Shown here piece by piece: positions 44,296 through 53,316 of a stretch of 64,000 nucleotides of DNA. The stretch covers positions 186,001 through 250,000 of the forward strand of contig NZ_JAJVKV010000003.1 in the NCBI RefSeq assembly GCF_024198175.1, given 5' to 3'. The notes beneath the pieces are model-generated. The model ran no database searches and was not told the DNA's origin. It saw only the letters and a list, made by a program, of their open reading frames with translations. The stretch comes from Pyxidicoccus xibeiensis (GTDB lineage Bacteria > Myxococcota > Myxococcia > Myxococcales > Myxococcaceae). The position numbers and the translations under genes were made by a program. How positions within the stretch are numbered: position 1 is the first letter of the stretch; each line of letters starts with the position of its first letter.

Positions 44296-44519
44296 GGTAG
44301 GTTCACTGCCACTGCGACTGCCGCGCGGCCAAGTCTCAGCCGCGCCACCTCACATTAACCGCTGACGGGGGGCCGTCAATCCTCCTGACCACCCCGCGCC
44401 GCACCTTCGCGCACGCCCGCGGACACTTCCCGCACAACCTGCTCCTCCAACGACCGTGGCGTCGTAGGGTCGCCCCCTCGCCAGGCTGCCCTACCCGAGC
44501 CTGGCCACGAGGACCGCGA
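44296..44519. other. Divergent region between ssrA and the M16 operon
   Basis: 224 nt. It must carry the ssrA promoter (minus) and that of the M16 pair (plus). I cannot place either -10/-35 element with confidence. No coding potential is supported. Confidence 0.35.
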
Positions 44520-45878
44520 ATGAGACGACTGCTTCCCCTCCTGCTGCTCCTGCTGGGGGCCGCCCTCCCGGCGGCCGCCCAGTCCGGGCCCACCGCCTCC
44601 TTCCCCTACACCCTCGCCACCGAGAAGCTGCCCAACGGCCTCACCGTGGTGCGCGTCCCCTACCCGTCCCAGGGAATCATCGCCTACGTCACCCTGGTGC
44701 GCGTGGGCTCGCGCAACGAGGTGGAGCCCGGCAGGACGGGCTTCGCCCACTTCTTCGAGCACATGATGTTCAAGGGCACGAAGAACAACCCCGAGGGCAC
44801 CCGCGAGCGCATCATGGGGACCTTCGGCTACGACGACAACGCGTTCACCGCCGACGACGTCACCGTCTACTACTCCTACGGTCCCGCCGCCGGCCTGCCC
44901 CAGCTCATCGAAATCGAGGCGGACCGCTTCCGGAACCTCGAGTACGCCGAGCCCACCTTCCAGACCGAGGCGCTCGCCGTGCTCGGCGAGTACCACAAGA
45001 ACGCCGCTGCCCCCTTCCTGAAGATGGAGGAGGAGCTCAACGCCACCGCGTTCACCAGGCACACCTACCGGCACACCACCATGGGCTTCTACGAGGACAT
45101 CAAGGCGATGCCCCAGGCCTATGAGTACAGCCGCACCTTCTTCGAGCGCTGGTACACCCCCGACAACACCATGCTCTTCATCGTCGGCGACTTCGACGAT
45201 GCGCAGGTGATGAAGCTCGTGCGCGAGCACTACGGCCCGTGGAACCGCAAGGCCACGCCCGTCGCCGTCCCCGCCGAGCCGCCCCAGGCCGGCCCGCGCA
45301 CCGCGCACATCGACTGGCCGCAGCCCACCCAGCCCCGGCAGGTCCTCGCCTGGCGCACCCCCGCCGCGTCCACCACCACACCCGACGCCGCGCTCCAGAC
45401 GGTCCTCGTCGACTACCTCACCGGCCCCACCAGCCCCGCGTACAAGTCGCTGGTGCTGGACAAGCAGCTCGTGGAGTCCATCGGCAGCGACTACACCGAG
45501 CACCGGGACCCGCACCTCTTCACCCTCACCGCCACCCTCAAGGACGAGCGCCACCGCGACCCGGTGCGGCTGGCCCTCCTCAAGGAGGTCAGCAACCTCG
45601 CCGCCGGCCGCGTGGACGCCGCGCGCGTGAAGGCCATCCAGGACAACGCGCGCTACGGCACCCTGATGTCGCTGGAGACGCCGCGCGACCTGGGCATCCG
45701 CCTCGCCTGGTACGCCGGCATCCTCGGCACGCCCGACGGACTCCAGCGCCACCTGCAGAACCTGTCCAAGGTGACGCCCGGCCAGCTCCAGGACTTCACC
45801 AAGAAGTACCTCACCGCCAACCGGCTCATCCTGCTCAGCCTCACCCCCAAGACGGCCAGCACCGGAGGGACGAAGTGA
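44520..45878 (+). CDS. M16 family zinc peptidase, catalytic subunit
   Basis: 452 residues with signal peptide (LLPLLLLLLGAALPAAAQ). Catalytic inverted zinc motif HxxEH in TGFAHFFEHMMFKGTKNNPE near residue 80, and the distal Glu in EALAVLGEYHKN. The M16 second domain (QPRQVLAWRTPAASTTTPDA) is present. Periplasmic M16 peptidases degrade small unfolded peptides. It overlaps the next gene by one base (TGATG), forming an active plus inactive subunit pair as in other bacterial M16 systems. Confidence 0.93.
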   Translation: MRRLLPLLLLLLGAALPAAAQSGPTASFPYTLATEKLPNGLTVVRVPYPSQGIIAYVTLVRVGSRNEVEPGRTGFAHFFEHMMFKGTKNNPEGTRERIMGTFGYDDNAFTADDVTVYYSYGPAAGLPQLIEIEADRFRNLEYAEPTFQTEALAVLGEYHKNAAAPFLKMEEELNATAFTRHTYRHTTMGFYEDIKAMPQAYEYSRTFFERWYTPDNTMLFIVGDFDDAQVMKLVREHYGPWNRKATPVAVPAEPPQAGPRTAHIDWPQPTQPRQVLAWRTPAASTTTPDAALQTVLVDYLTGPTSPAYKSLVLDKQLVESIGSDYTEHRDPHLFTLTATLKDERHRDPVRLALLKEVSNLAAGRVDAARVKAIQDNARYGTLMSLETPRDLGIRLAWYAGILGTPDGLQRHLQNLSKVTPGQLQDFTKKYLTANRLILLSLTPKTASTGGTK

Positions 45879-47506
45879 TGAAGACCCGTGCTCTCGTGTC
45901 CCTCGCCGCCCTGCTCGGGCTCGCCGGCTGCGCCTCCACCCCGAAGCCGCCCGTGGACCCGAACGCGCCGCCTCCCGCGGTGCCCGCGTCCTCCGCGCTG
46001 GAGCAGGCGCCGCCGCCCGCGCAGCCGCCACCGCCCGCGCGCCCGGAGGCCGTGCCCGCCGTGCCGCTGAAGCGCCCCAAGCCCATGGAGCTGGTCGTCC
46101 TGGCCCGCCCGGACACGCCCATCGTCAGCTTCCGGCTCGTGTTCCACACGGGCTCGGTGGACGACCCGAAGGGCAAGGAGGGCCTCACCGACCTCACCGC
46201 CACGCTGATGGCCCAGGGCGGAACGCAGAAGCTCACCTCCGCGCAGCTGCTGGAGGCGCTCTACCCCATGGCCGCGGAGCTGGGCTCCTACACGGACAAG
46301 GAGTTCACGGCCTTCTCCGGCCGCGTCCACAAGGACTTCCTGCCGCGCTTCCTGGAGCTCTTCACCGACGTGCTCCTCAACCCGCGCCTGGACGCGGCCG
46401 AGCTTGAGCGCCTGCGCGCCAACGCCATCTCCGACGTGGAGAACGGCCTGCGCAGCGCCAATGACGAGGCGCTCGGCAAGGTGGCGCTCGACGCGCTCCT
46501 CTACCAGGGCCACCCGTACGCGCACTACGTCGGCGGCACCGTGCAGGGGCTGAAGGCGATTACGCTCGACGACGTGAAGGCCCACGCCCGCCGCGTCTTC
46601 ACGCAGGACCGGCTGGTCATCGGCCTGGCCGGCCCGGTGGACGACGCGCTGAAGGGGGCCGTCACCTCGCGCCTGGCCGCGCTGCCCGCGCAGGGCGCTC
46701 CGCGCGTGGAGCTGCCCCCCGTGCCCACCACGGCGGGCCGCGCCGTCATCGTCCAGAAGTCCACGCTCTCCACCGCCATCAGCATGGGCTACGTCACCCC
46801 GGTGCGGCGCGGGGACCCGGACTTCTTCCCGCTGGCGCTCGCCTTCTCGCACCTGGGCGAGCACCGCCAGTTCCTCGGCGTGCTCTTCAACGAACTGCGC
46901 GAGCAGCGCGGCCTCAACTACGGCAACTACGCGTACGCGGAGCACTTCATCGAGGACCCGGGCTCCACGTACAACCGCACCAACATCGCCCGCACGCAGC
47001 AGGACCACACCGTGTGGATTCGCCCCGTCGTCCCCACCAACGGCGCCTTCGCCACCCGGGGCGCGGTGTACTTCCTGGACCGGCTGGTGAAGGAGGGCAT
47101 CCCCCAGGAGCGCTTCGAGCTGATGCGCGGCTACCTCCAGGGCTACACCCGCCTCTGGGAGCAGACCGACCAGCGCCGCCTGGGTTACGCCATCGACGGC
47201 ATGTTCCACGGCACGCCGAGCTTCCTGGAGCAGTACCGCCAGGCGCTCACGAAGATGACGCCCCAGTCCCTCCACGAGGCCCTGCGCCGCCACGTGCACC
47301 CGGACGCGCTCAACTTCGCCTTCGTCACCCAGGACGCGGAGGGGCTCGCCCAGGCGCTGCGCTCCGGCCAGCCCACGCCCATCAGCTACGCGTCACCCAA
47401 GACGCCGGAGCTGCTGAAGCAGGACGAGGCCATCTCCTCCTTCAAGCTGCCCGTGCGCGCGGACGCCATCCAAGTCGTTCCCGTGCAGACGGTGATGGAG
47501 AAATAG
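45878..47506 (+). CDS. M16-like lipoprotein, non-catalytic partner
   Basis: 542 residues from ATG 45878 overlapping the upstream stop. Lipoprotein signal LVSLAALLGLAGC|AST, then a Pro-rich linker. The M16 fold is visible (IVSFRLVFHTGSVDDPKGKE, SGRVHKDFLPRFLELFTDVL, FFPLALAFSHLGEHRQFLGV LFNELREQRGLNY), but HxxEH is replaced by GLTDLTATLMAQGG, so it should lack zinc and activity. It likely forms a heterodimer with the gene before it at the outer membrane, where it helps substrate capture. Confidence 0.9.
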   Translation: MKTRALVSLAALLGLAGCASTPKPPVDPNAPPPAVPASSALEQAPPPAQPPPPARPEAVPAVPLKRPKPMELVVLARPDTPIVSFRLVFHTGSVDDPKGKEGLTDLTATLMAQGGTQKLTSAQLLEALYPMAAELGSYTDKEFTAFSGRVHKDFLPRFLELFTDVLLNPRLDAAELERLRANAISDVENGLRSANDEALGKVALDALLYQGHPYAHYVGGTVQGLKAITLDDVKAHARRVFTQDRLVIGLAGPVDDALKGAVTSRLAALPAQGAPRVELPPVPTTAGRAVIVQKSTLSTAISMGYVTPVRRGDPDFFPLALAFSHLGEHRQFLGVLFNELREQRGLNYGNYAYAEHFIEDPGSTYNRTNIARTQQDHTVWIRPVVPTNGAFATRGAVYFLDRLVKEGIPQERFELMRGYLQGYTRLWEQTDQRRLGYAIDGMFHGTPSFLEQYRQALTKMTPQSLHEALRRHVHPDALNFAFVTQDAEGLAQALRSGQPTPISYASPKTPELLKQDEAISSFKLPVRADAIQVVPVQTVMEK

Positions 47507-47582
47507 AGCAGTGCTGGATTCGGCCCTGGCGGGTGGGTCATTTCCTTCCACCCCCCATGGCCGGATGGTAAGAGCTTGAGAC

Positions 47583-49436
47583 ATGCGAGGCATCAGCTCC
47601 GGGCTCCTACCTTTCTGGCGGCCCCTGCGCGGCGCAGCCATCCGACTCGCGACCCTGGCCGTGCTGCTGGTCACGGTGGCGGCCCGCGCGGACCACGACC
47701 CCTTCTCCCGAGGGTTCGACGCCGTTCCGGTGAAGGCCACCGCCGCGCAGCACAGCGGCATCGCGCTGGAGGGCACCGCCAGCGGCCAGCCCGTCGGCAG
47801 CTTCCGAGGCGCGCTCCTCTTCGACTTCAACTGGCGCATCCTCGCGCTGAAGCTGGGTGACGAGAAGCTGGGGGATTTGCTGCCCTACCGGCTCGATGCG
47901 CACCTGCTCTTCGCGTACCAGCTCCACGAGCGGCTGGAGCTGGCCGTGGACCTGCCCTTCACCCTGCTGCAGGGCGACAACTTCAACCTGCTGCGAGACG
48001 CGCTCGACGCCCCGGACTTCCCCGGCGCCGCGGGCGTGAGCCGCACCACGATTGGAGACATCCGCCTGCTGCCGCGCGTCCACCTGCTGGACCGCGAGAA
48101 GTTCCCCGTAGGCGTGTCGCTGGTGGCCGAGGTGCGGCTGCCCACCGGCAGCGCGTCCAGCTTCACCGGTGAGCGCGGCGTGCTCTGGGCCCCGCGCCTG
48201 GCGGTGGAGCAGCGCTTCGAGTTCCTGCCCATCCCCTTCCGCGTCCTGGGCAACGTGGGCGTGCGCATCCGTCCCCACGCGCAGTACCTCAACCTCCTGG
48301 TGGACGACGAGCTGACGCTGGGCGCCGGCGCGGTGGCGGAGCTGCCCAACCTGGGCCGCTTCACCGACGTGGAGGGCGTGGCGGAGATGCACCTGGGCAC
48401 GCCGCTGGTGCGCCCCTTCAACTTCGACCAGGCCGACTCGCTCAAGTCGCCGTGGGAGCTGCTGGTGGGCGCCCGCGCGAAGGTGTGGGGCAACTGGGGC
48501 CTGGAGCTGAACGTGGGCCGCGGTCTCAACCTCTCCAGCGGCTACGGGCGCGAGGCCCTGCGCGTCATGTTCGCGCTGCGCTACGACGAGAAGTTCCTCG
48601 ACTCGGACGGCGACGGCGTGCCCGACGTGAGGGACCGCTGCCCCATGGAGGCCGAGGACAAGGACGGCTTCCAGGACAACGACGGCTGCATGGACCCGGA
48701 CAACGACGGGGACGGCATCGTCGACGGCGAGGACGGCTGCCCCGAGGAGAAGGGCACCAAGGAGCGCAAGGGCTGCCCGGAGCGCGACAGCGACGGCGAC
48801 GGAATCATGGACGAGTTCGACAAGTGCCCGGACAAGCCCGGCCCGAAGGAATACGACGGCTGCCCGGACACCGACGGCGACGAGGTGCCCGACGCCGAGG
48901 ACGACTGCCCCGACGTGTTCGGCCCGCCGGAGAACAACGGCTGCCCGTTCGACTCGCCGCCCTACGTCTTCGTGGAGTCGGACCGCATCCGCATCAAGGG
49001 CAACGTGCTCTTCGAGACGGGCTCCGCCGTCATCCAGAAGCGCTCGTACCCGCTGCTGGATGAGGTCGCCACGGTGCTGCGGAAGAACCCCACGCTGGGC
49101 CCCGTCCTCATCGAGGGCCACACGGACAACCGTGGCTCGCGCGCCCTCAACATGGGCCTGTCCGACAAGCGCGCCCGCTCGGTGCTCGAGTACCTGGTGA
49201 GCCGCGGCATCGACAAGAAGCGCCTCAGCTCGGCGGGCTTCGGGTTCGACCGGCCCATCTCCACCAACGACACCGCGCTGGGCCGCGCGAAGAACCGCCG
49301 CGTCGACTTCCGCCTCGTCCGCTCCGAGGTGGAGACCGAGAAGAAGGAGACCGTCGTCCCGGCCGGGCAGCAGCCTCCCGCCGGAGCCACGCCGGCTCCC
49401 GGCGGCGCGGCACCGGACAAGGACAAGAAGAAGTAG
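47583..49436 (+). CDS. OmpA-family outer-membrane protein with thrombospondin type 3 repeats
   Basis: 617 residues, signal peptide AIRLATLAVLLVTVAARA. Residues about 40-335 resemble an outer-membrane beta-barrel (alternating strands, RYDEKFLD ending). Then five TSP3-type calcium repeats: DSDGDGVPDVRDRCPMEAED, DNDGDGIVDGEDGCPEEKGT, DSDGDGIMDEFDKCPDKPGP. The C-terminal OmpA domain (VLFETGSAVIQKRSYPLLDE, VLIEGHTDNRGSRALNMGLS, RRVDFRLV) binds peptidoglycan. A Pro/Ala/Lys-rich tail follows. A structural link between outer membrane and cell wall is likely. The layout recalls TraB-like proteins of outer-membrane exchange, but no traA is next to it. Confidence 0.9.
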   Translation: MRGISSGLLPFWRPLRGAAIRLATLAVLLVTVAARADHDPFSRGFDAVPVKATAAQHSGIALEGTASGQPVGSFRGALLFDFNWRILALKLGDEKLGDLLPYRLDAHLLFAYQLHERLELAVDLPFTLLQGDNFNLLRDALDAPDFPGAAGVSRTTIGDIRLLPRVHLLDREKFPVGVSLVAEVRLPTGSASSFTGERGVLWAPRLAVEQRFEFLPIPFRVLGNVGVRIRPHAQYLNLLVDDELTLGAGAVAELPNLGRFTDVEGVAEMHLGTPLVRPFNFDQADSLKSPWELLVGARAKVWGNWGLELNVGRGLNLSSGYGREALRVMFALRYDEKFLDSDGDGVPDVRDRCPMEAEDKDGFQDNDGCMDPDNDGDGIVDGEDGCPEEKGTKERKGCPERDSDGDGIMDEFDKCPDKPGPKEYDGCPDTDGDEVPDAEDDCPDVFGPPENNGCPFDSPPYVFVESDRIRIKGNVLFETGSAVIQKRSYPLLDEVATVLRKNPTLGPVLIEGHTDNRGSRALNMGLSDKRARSVLEYLVSRGIDKKRLSSAGFGFDRPISTNDTALGRAKNRRVDFRLVRSEVETEKKETVVPAGQQPPAGATPAPGGAAPDKDKKK

Positions 49437-49454
49437 CGGTGGAGGGTGGGGCCG

Positions 49455-49473
49455 GGACGCCGTCGAGGCGTCC
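49455..49473. terminator. Hairpin between convergent genes
   Basis: Stem GGACGCC / GGCGTCC with loop GTCGA, between the OmpA gene stop (49436) and the thioredoxin stop (49485). No T-tract. Confidence 0.4.
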
Positions 49474-49484
49474 GCCCCGCCGGC

Positions 49485-50063
49485 TCACTGCTGCTTCAGC
49501 GCACGCTCGATGCGGCGGCGCAGGGCATCCTCGGACAGGGCGCCGCGCTGGGCGTCCATCACCTTGCCCTCGCGGTCCAGGAAGTAGAGCGTCGGCAGGG
49601 CCGTCACCTGGAAGGCCCGTGCCACCTCGTCGCTCGCGTAGACGACGTAGGGCCGCAGGTCCGGGAGGTTCCGCTTCACGAACGCCTCCACCAGCCGGGG
49701 CGCTCTCGGGCCGTCGTCGCGGCTGGCCGCCACGAAGACCAGCCCCTGGGGCTCGTACTCCTTGGCCAGCTTCACCAGCGCGGGCATCTCCTCACGGCAC
49801 GGCGGGCACCACGTGGCCCAGAAGTCCAGCATCACCACCTGGCCGCGGAGCTCCTCCAGCTTCAGCGTCCCACCGCCCAGGCGCTCCATCTCCATGGCTG
49901 GAGCGGCCATGCCGTCCGGGACCAGCCGCGAGCGCTGCGCCTCCGTCACCCCGAGGTACACCACGCCCGCCAGCCCCAGGCCCGCCACCAACCCCAGCAC
50001 CGCCTTCATCCCTCCGCGCGTCTTCGGCGGCGGCGGGGGTGCCCCAATCGGTTCCTGCGTCAC
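49485..50063 (-). CDS. TlpA-like membrane-anchored thioredoxin
   Basis: 192 residues from GTG 50063 that overlaps the preceding stop (GTGA). One N-terminal transmembrane segment (AVLGLVAGLGLAGVVYLGV). The thioredoxin fold follows with VVMLDFWATWCPPCREEMPA: CPPC is the redox pair, typical of TlpA/ResA proteins of cytochrome c maturation. Next, cis-Pro in FQVTALPTLYFLDREGK. It works in the periplasm as a disulphide reductant. Translational coupling to the zinc-ribbon/CFI-box gene suggests joint use. Confidence 0.9.
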   Translation of the reverse strand: MTQEPIGAPPPPPKTRGGMKAVLGLVAGLGLAGVVYLGVTEAQRSRLVPDGMAAPAMEMERLGGGTLKLEELRGQVVMLDFWATWCPPCREEMPALVKLAKEYEPQGLVFVAASRDDGPRAPRLVEAFVKRNLPDLRPYVVYASDEVARAFQVTALPTLYFLDREGKVMDAQRGALSEDALRRRIERALKQQ

Positions 50064-51136
50064 TCGAATCCACTCCTCGTCAGGCGGTGGTGCACCCGCC
50101 GCAGCGCCCACCGCACCCCGGTGCGAACCGCCGGCTTGCGCGACACCCACGCCGCCACCCCGGGGCCCCAGCGATAGTAGCCACGGATGAACACCCGGCC
50201 GGGCGCGCTCTTCCGCAGCACGTCGTCCCGGTACGCGCGGAAGGCGACCAGCTCCGGCGCGCCCTCGCCGAAGGCCACCGTGGCCACGAAGCACGAGGAC
50301 GCCGGGCTCACCCACATGAGCTTCTGGTTGGTGAGGTTCACCACCGCCTTCAGCTCGCGCGCCTCCGTGTAGAGGAAGGCCAGCAAGTCGCGGCGCGCGG
50401 CGGGGAACTCCTGGCCGCTCGCCTCCTCGAACTCGATGCGCGTGGTGCTCGCGGGGCCCACCTCGTCCACCGTGAAGAAGTAGCGCTTGGAGCTGCGGCG
50501 GACCTCCACCTCCAGCCCGCGCAGCTCGCCGAAGTAACCCAGGAAGGGCGTGTGGCACACCGGGCAGACGAAGCGGTTGTAGGGGTGGCTCGTGAGGAAG
50601 GCGAAGTCGTTCACCCGCTTGCAGCCGGTGTTGGGACACACCAGCTTCACCGTCGCCTGCGGCGCGGGGCGCGGGTCATAGCGCGAGCCGCCCGAGCCCT
50701 TGTCGAACACCGGCGGCGGGCGCGGAGGCGCCGTCACCAGGTGCCGCGTGGGGTGGGCCGCGCGCTCCAGCTCCTGCGCGCGCCGCCATGCCGTCTCCGC
50801 CGCCTCCAGCCGGCCGTCCGCCGTGTGGCACAGCGCTTCGCCGTGGGCCAGCAGGGCCGACACCAGCTTCTCCAGCGCGGGCAACGCCGCGGGGTCCCTG
50901 CCGGCCGCCAGCGCCTCGGCCAGGACGCGCTCCAGCTCCGGGAGCAGGTCCTGCGCCGCCTTGCGCGAGGGGTCCTCCGCGCGGCGGTACACCGGCGGCT
51001 CGGGGATGCGGGCGAACAGCGCGGACGCCGCCGCGCGCACGCGCTCCACCGCCGCGGCCCCACGTCCCACATCCAGCTGCGCTGCCCGCTCACGGGCTGA
51101 TTGGAAGAGCTCTTCGGGTTGCAAGCCCGCGGACAT
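50060..51136 (-). CDS. Zinc-ribbon protein with C-terminal CFI-box domain
   Basis: 358 residues; ATG 51136 (an upstream in-frame start at 51148 also exists). The N-terminal 150 residues are Ala/Arg-rich and helical. Then a zinc ribbon: VKLVCPNTGCKRVNDFAFLT and RFVCPVCHTPFLGYFGELRG (Cx4C and Cx2C). The last 70 residues carry SSCFVATVAFGEGAPELVAF then RDDVLRKSAPGRVFIRGYYR, a CFI-box C-terminal domain. That short Cys-containing domain is found at the ends of many proteins and is poorly understood. The gene overlaps the TlpA-like gene by 4 bases. Confidence 0.75.
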   Translation of the reverse strand: MSAGLQPEELFQSARERAAQLDVGRGAAAVERVRAAASALFARIPEPPVYRRAEDPSRKAAQDLLPELERVLAEALAAGRDPAALPALEKLVSALLAHGEALCHTADGRLEAAETAWRRAQELERAAHPTRHLVTAPPRPPPVFDKGSGGSRYDPRPAPQATVKLVCPNTGCKRVNDFAFLTSHPYNRFVCPVCHTPFLGYFGELRGLEVEVRRSSKRYFFTVDEVGPASTTRIEFEEASGQEFPAARRDLLAFLYTEARELKAVVNLTNQKLMWVSPASSCFVATVAFGEGAPELVAFRAYRDDVLRKSAPGRVFIRGYYRWGPGVAAWVSRKPAVRTGVRWALRRVHHRLTRSGFE

Positions 51137-51238
51137 TAAGGGCCCCACCCCGCCCTGTCAGCGACTTGTACCCACCCCTGGTCGGAAACTGGCCAGCCGC
51201 ACGTGGCCGGTGTACAAAAAGGTAGGAGGCTGTGAGAA

Positions 51239-51520
51239 ATGGGAGCATTGAAGTTCATCGTCTGGACGGCCTGCGCGGTGGGACTCGGCATCTTCCTGGC
51301 CACGGGGGAGATCGACGGCCGCACACCGCTGGAGCACATGGAGAAGGCCTGGAAGCGCACCGTGAAGCCGTCCGCCGTGGACCGGGTGAAGGACGGCCTG
51401 GAGGACGCGTACGAGGACGCGAAGGACGCTGTCTCCCGGACGACGGATGCCCCGCCCCGGGAGCGCATCAGCGCCGAGGACCGTGCGGCGGTGAACCGCA
51501 TCATCGCTCAGAAGAAGTAG
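51239..51520 (+). CDS. Small membrane protein
   Basis: 93 residues; GGAGG lies 10 nt upstream of ATG 51239. One N-terminal membrane segment (FIVWTACAVGLGIFLATG), then a charged amphipathic helical tail (VDRVKDGLEDAYEDAKDAVS). Family unknown. It is followed after 78 nt by the HtrA protease gene. Confidence 0.7.
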   Translation: MGALKFIVWTACAVGLGIFLATGEIDGRTPLEHMEKAWKRTVKPSAVDRVKDGLEDAYEDAKDAVSRTTDAPPRERISAEDRAAVNRIIAQKK

Positions 51521-51598
51521 GACGCACGACAAGCCCGCTTCCGCTGGAATCCCCCACTCCTTAGCTTGCGCCAAGGCGGTAGGGGCGGAGGCGGGGCC

Positions 51599-52858
51599 AT
51601 GGGCAGGGCTCGAGTTGGGAGCGTCGTATTTCTCGCCGCACTGGTGTGCGCGCTGGTGTTTCCAGCGCAGGCCGCCGGTCGCGGCCGTGAGCGGCTGTGG
51701 CTGGAAGCCCAGAATCGCTCACTGCACAACCAACGCGCCACGCTGAGCGAGGTGGCGCGGCGAGCGATGCCCGCGGTGGTGTCCATCACCACGAAGCAGC
51801 TCACCGCGGAGACGGCGGTGTCCGGCGAGGAGCCGCAGAAGGGCATCGGCTCGGGCTTCATCATCCGCTCGGACGGCTACATCCTCACCAGCGCGCACGT
51901 GGTGGAGGGTGCCTCGGAGGTCATCATCTCCGTGCTGCACCCGCGCGGCGGCGTGGAGGAGTACCCCGCCCGCGTGGTGGGCGAGGACCCGCGCACCGAC
52001 TGCGCCCTGCTTAAAATCGACGTCCCGCGCAAGCTGCCGGTGCTGAAGCTGGCGTCCGCGTCGCACGTGCGCTCGGCGGACTGGATTGTCGTCATCGGCA
52101 ATCCGTTCGGCCTGGCCCACTCGGTGACGGTGGGCGTGGTGAGCTACATGGGCCGCACCGACGTGACGCCCAACGGCCGCGACGGTGACTTCGACTACAT
52201 CCAGATGGACGCGTCCATCAACCCGGGCAACTCGGGTGGCCCGGTGCTGGACCTGCACGGCGACGTGGTGGCCGTGGCCAACGCCGTCAACGTGGCGGGC
52301 CAGGGCATCGGCTTCGCCATCCCCATCGACATCGCGAAGACGGTGATTCCGCACCTGAAGGCCCACGGCCGCGTGCGCCGCGGGTGGCTGGGCATCAGCG
52401 TGCAGGACTTCTCGCCCGAGGTGGCGGAGGCCTTCAACCTGCCGCGAGGCCGGGGCGTGGTGGTGACGGACGTGACGGAGGGTGGACCGGGCGAGCGGGC
52501 CGGCCTTCAGACCGGCGACGTCATCGTCGGCCTGGATGCCCGGCGCGTGCAGCGGGCCCATACGCTGCGCTGGCAGGTGGCCGCGCGGGGCGTGGGGCGC
52601 GACGTGAAGCTGCGCGTGAACCGGCTGGGCCGGCCGATGAAGGTGACGGTGAAGCTGGAGGAGATGCCGGCCGAGGAGGCGCCCGCCCCCACGCTGGCCG
52701 CCAGCAGTCCGGGCCAGACGCCCACCCGGGGGCAGTCCGTGCTGGAGGACCTGCTGTCGCCGGTCCCCCGCTCGAAGCCCCGCCCGGCAGCCCCGCCCCT
52801 TGAGGCGGAAGTCGAGGCCGACAGCCCGGGTTCAGAGGACAGCGCACCCGCGCGCTGA
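51599..52858 (+). CDS. HtrA/DegP-type periplasmic serine protease
   Basis: 419 residues from ATG 51599; signal peptide VVFLAALVCALVFPAQAA. Trypsin-like domain with His in YILTSAHVVEGASEVIISVL, Asp in DPRTDCALLKIDVPRKL and Ser in DASINPGNSGGPVLDLHGD. One PDZ domain follows (GWLGISVQDFSPEVAEAFNL, GLQTGDVIVGLDARRVQRAH). The last 75 residues are a Pro/Glu/Ala-rich tail. One PDZ makes it DegS/HtrA-like rather than two-PDZ DegP. Role: degradation or folding of misfolded envelope proteins. Confidence 0.95.
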   Translation: MGRARVGSVVFLAALVCALVFPAQAAGRGRERLWLEAQNRSLHNQRATLSEVARRAMPAVVSITTKQLTAETAVSGEEPQKGIGSGFIIRSDGYILTSAHVVEGASEVIISVLHPRGGVEEYPARVVGEDPRTDCALLKIDVPRKLPVLKLASASHVRSADWIVVIGNPFGLAHSVTVGVVSYMGRTDVTPNGRDGDFDYIQMDASINPGNSGGPVLDLHGDVVAVANAVNVAGQGIGFAIPIDIAKTVIPHLKAHGRVRRGWLGISVQDFSPEVAEAFNLPRGRGVVVTDVTEGGPGERAGLQTGDVIVGLDARRVQRAHTLRWQVAARGVGRDVKLRVNRLGRPMKVTVKLEEMPAEEAPAPTLAASSPGQTPTRGQSVLEDLLSPVPRSKPRPAAPPLEAEVEADSPGSEDSAPAR

Positions 52859-53000
52859 TGGGCATACCCGGAGGCTGATCCTCGGGCTCCTTGCGTTCGG
52901 GTTGCATGGGCGCTAGACAGTGCGCCTTTTTCCGTACCCGGCGGCGGGTCCACCTCGGTGTGGCGCCGCGATTCCGCAACGCTTCGCAGGAGAGTTCCAG

Positions 53001-53267
53001 ATGGCCGAGGCCCAGACCCAGAAGCTCACCCACTGGCCGCGTATCGCCAAGGGCAGTGGCAAGAAGGCGTGCACCGTGGAGGGCTGCAAGCGCCCCTACC
53101 GCGCCAAGAGCTACTGCTTCTTCCACTTCAAGAAGTGGCGCCAGGGTGACCTGCCCCACTCCCGTTACCGCACCTGCTCCAAGCCGGAGTGCCGCGTGAA
53201 GACGCTCAAGGCCGGCCTGTGCGAGAAGCACTTCAACGAGACGTACAAGAAGGAGGCGGCGGCCTAA
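53001..53267 (+). CDS. Small basic Cys/His zinc-finger-like protein
   Basis: 88 residues; ATG 53001 follows CAGGAGAG. Two similar modules: CTVEGCKRPYRAKSYCFFHF and CSKPECRVKTLKAGLCEKHF. Each has C-x4-C-x9/10-C-x2-H, a treble of Cys plus His likely binding zinc. The protein is very basic (many Lys/Arg) and ends NETYKKEAAA. A nucleic-acid-binding role is plausible. It may relate to the small basic vegetative protein VegA of M. xanthus, but I cannot confirm that. Confidence 0.75.
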   Translation: MAEAQTQKLTHWPRIAKGSGKKACTVEGCKRPYRAKSYCFFHFKKWRQGDLPHSRYRTCSKPECRVKTLKAGLCEKHFNETYKKEAAA

Positions 53268-53316
53268 GGGCCGTTGCTTCCCGCCGTACCTCGCGGCGCC
53301 GGGGCGCCTTCTTCCC

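Noticed and set aside
49439..51100. 553-codon plus-strand frame opposite the thioredoxin and CFI-box genes
   Set aside because: Pro/Arg-rich shadow without domains.
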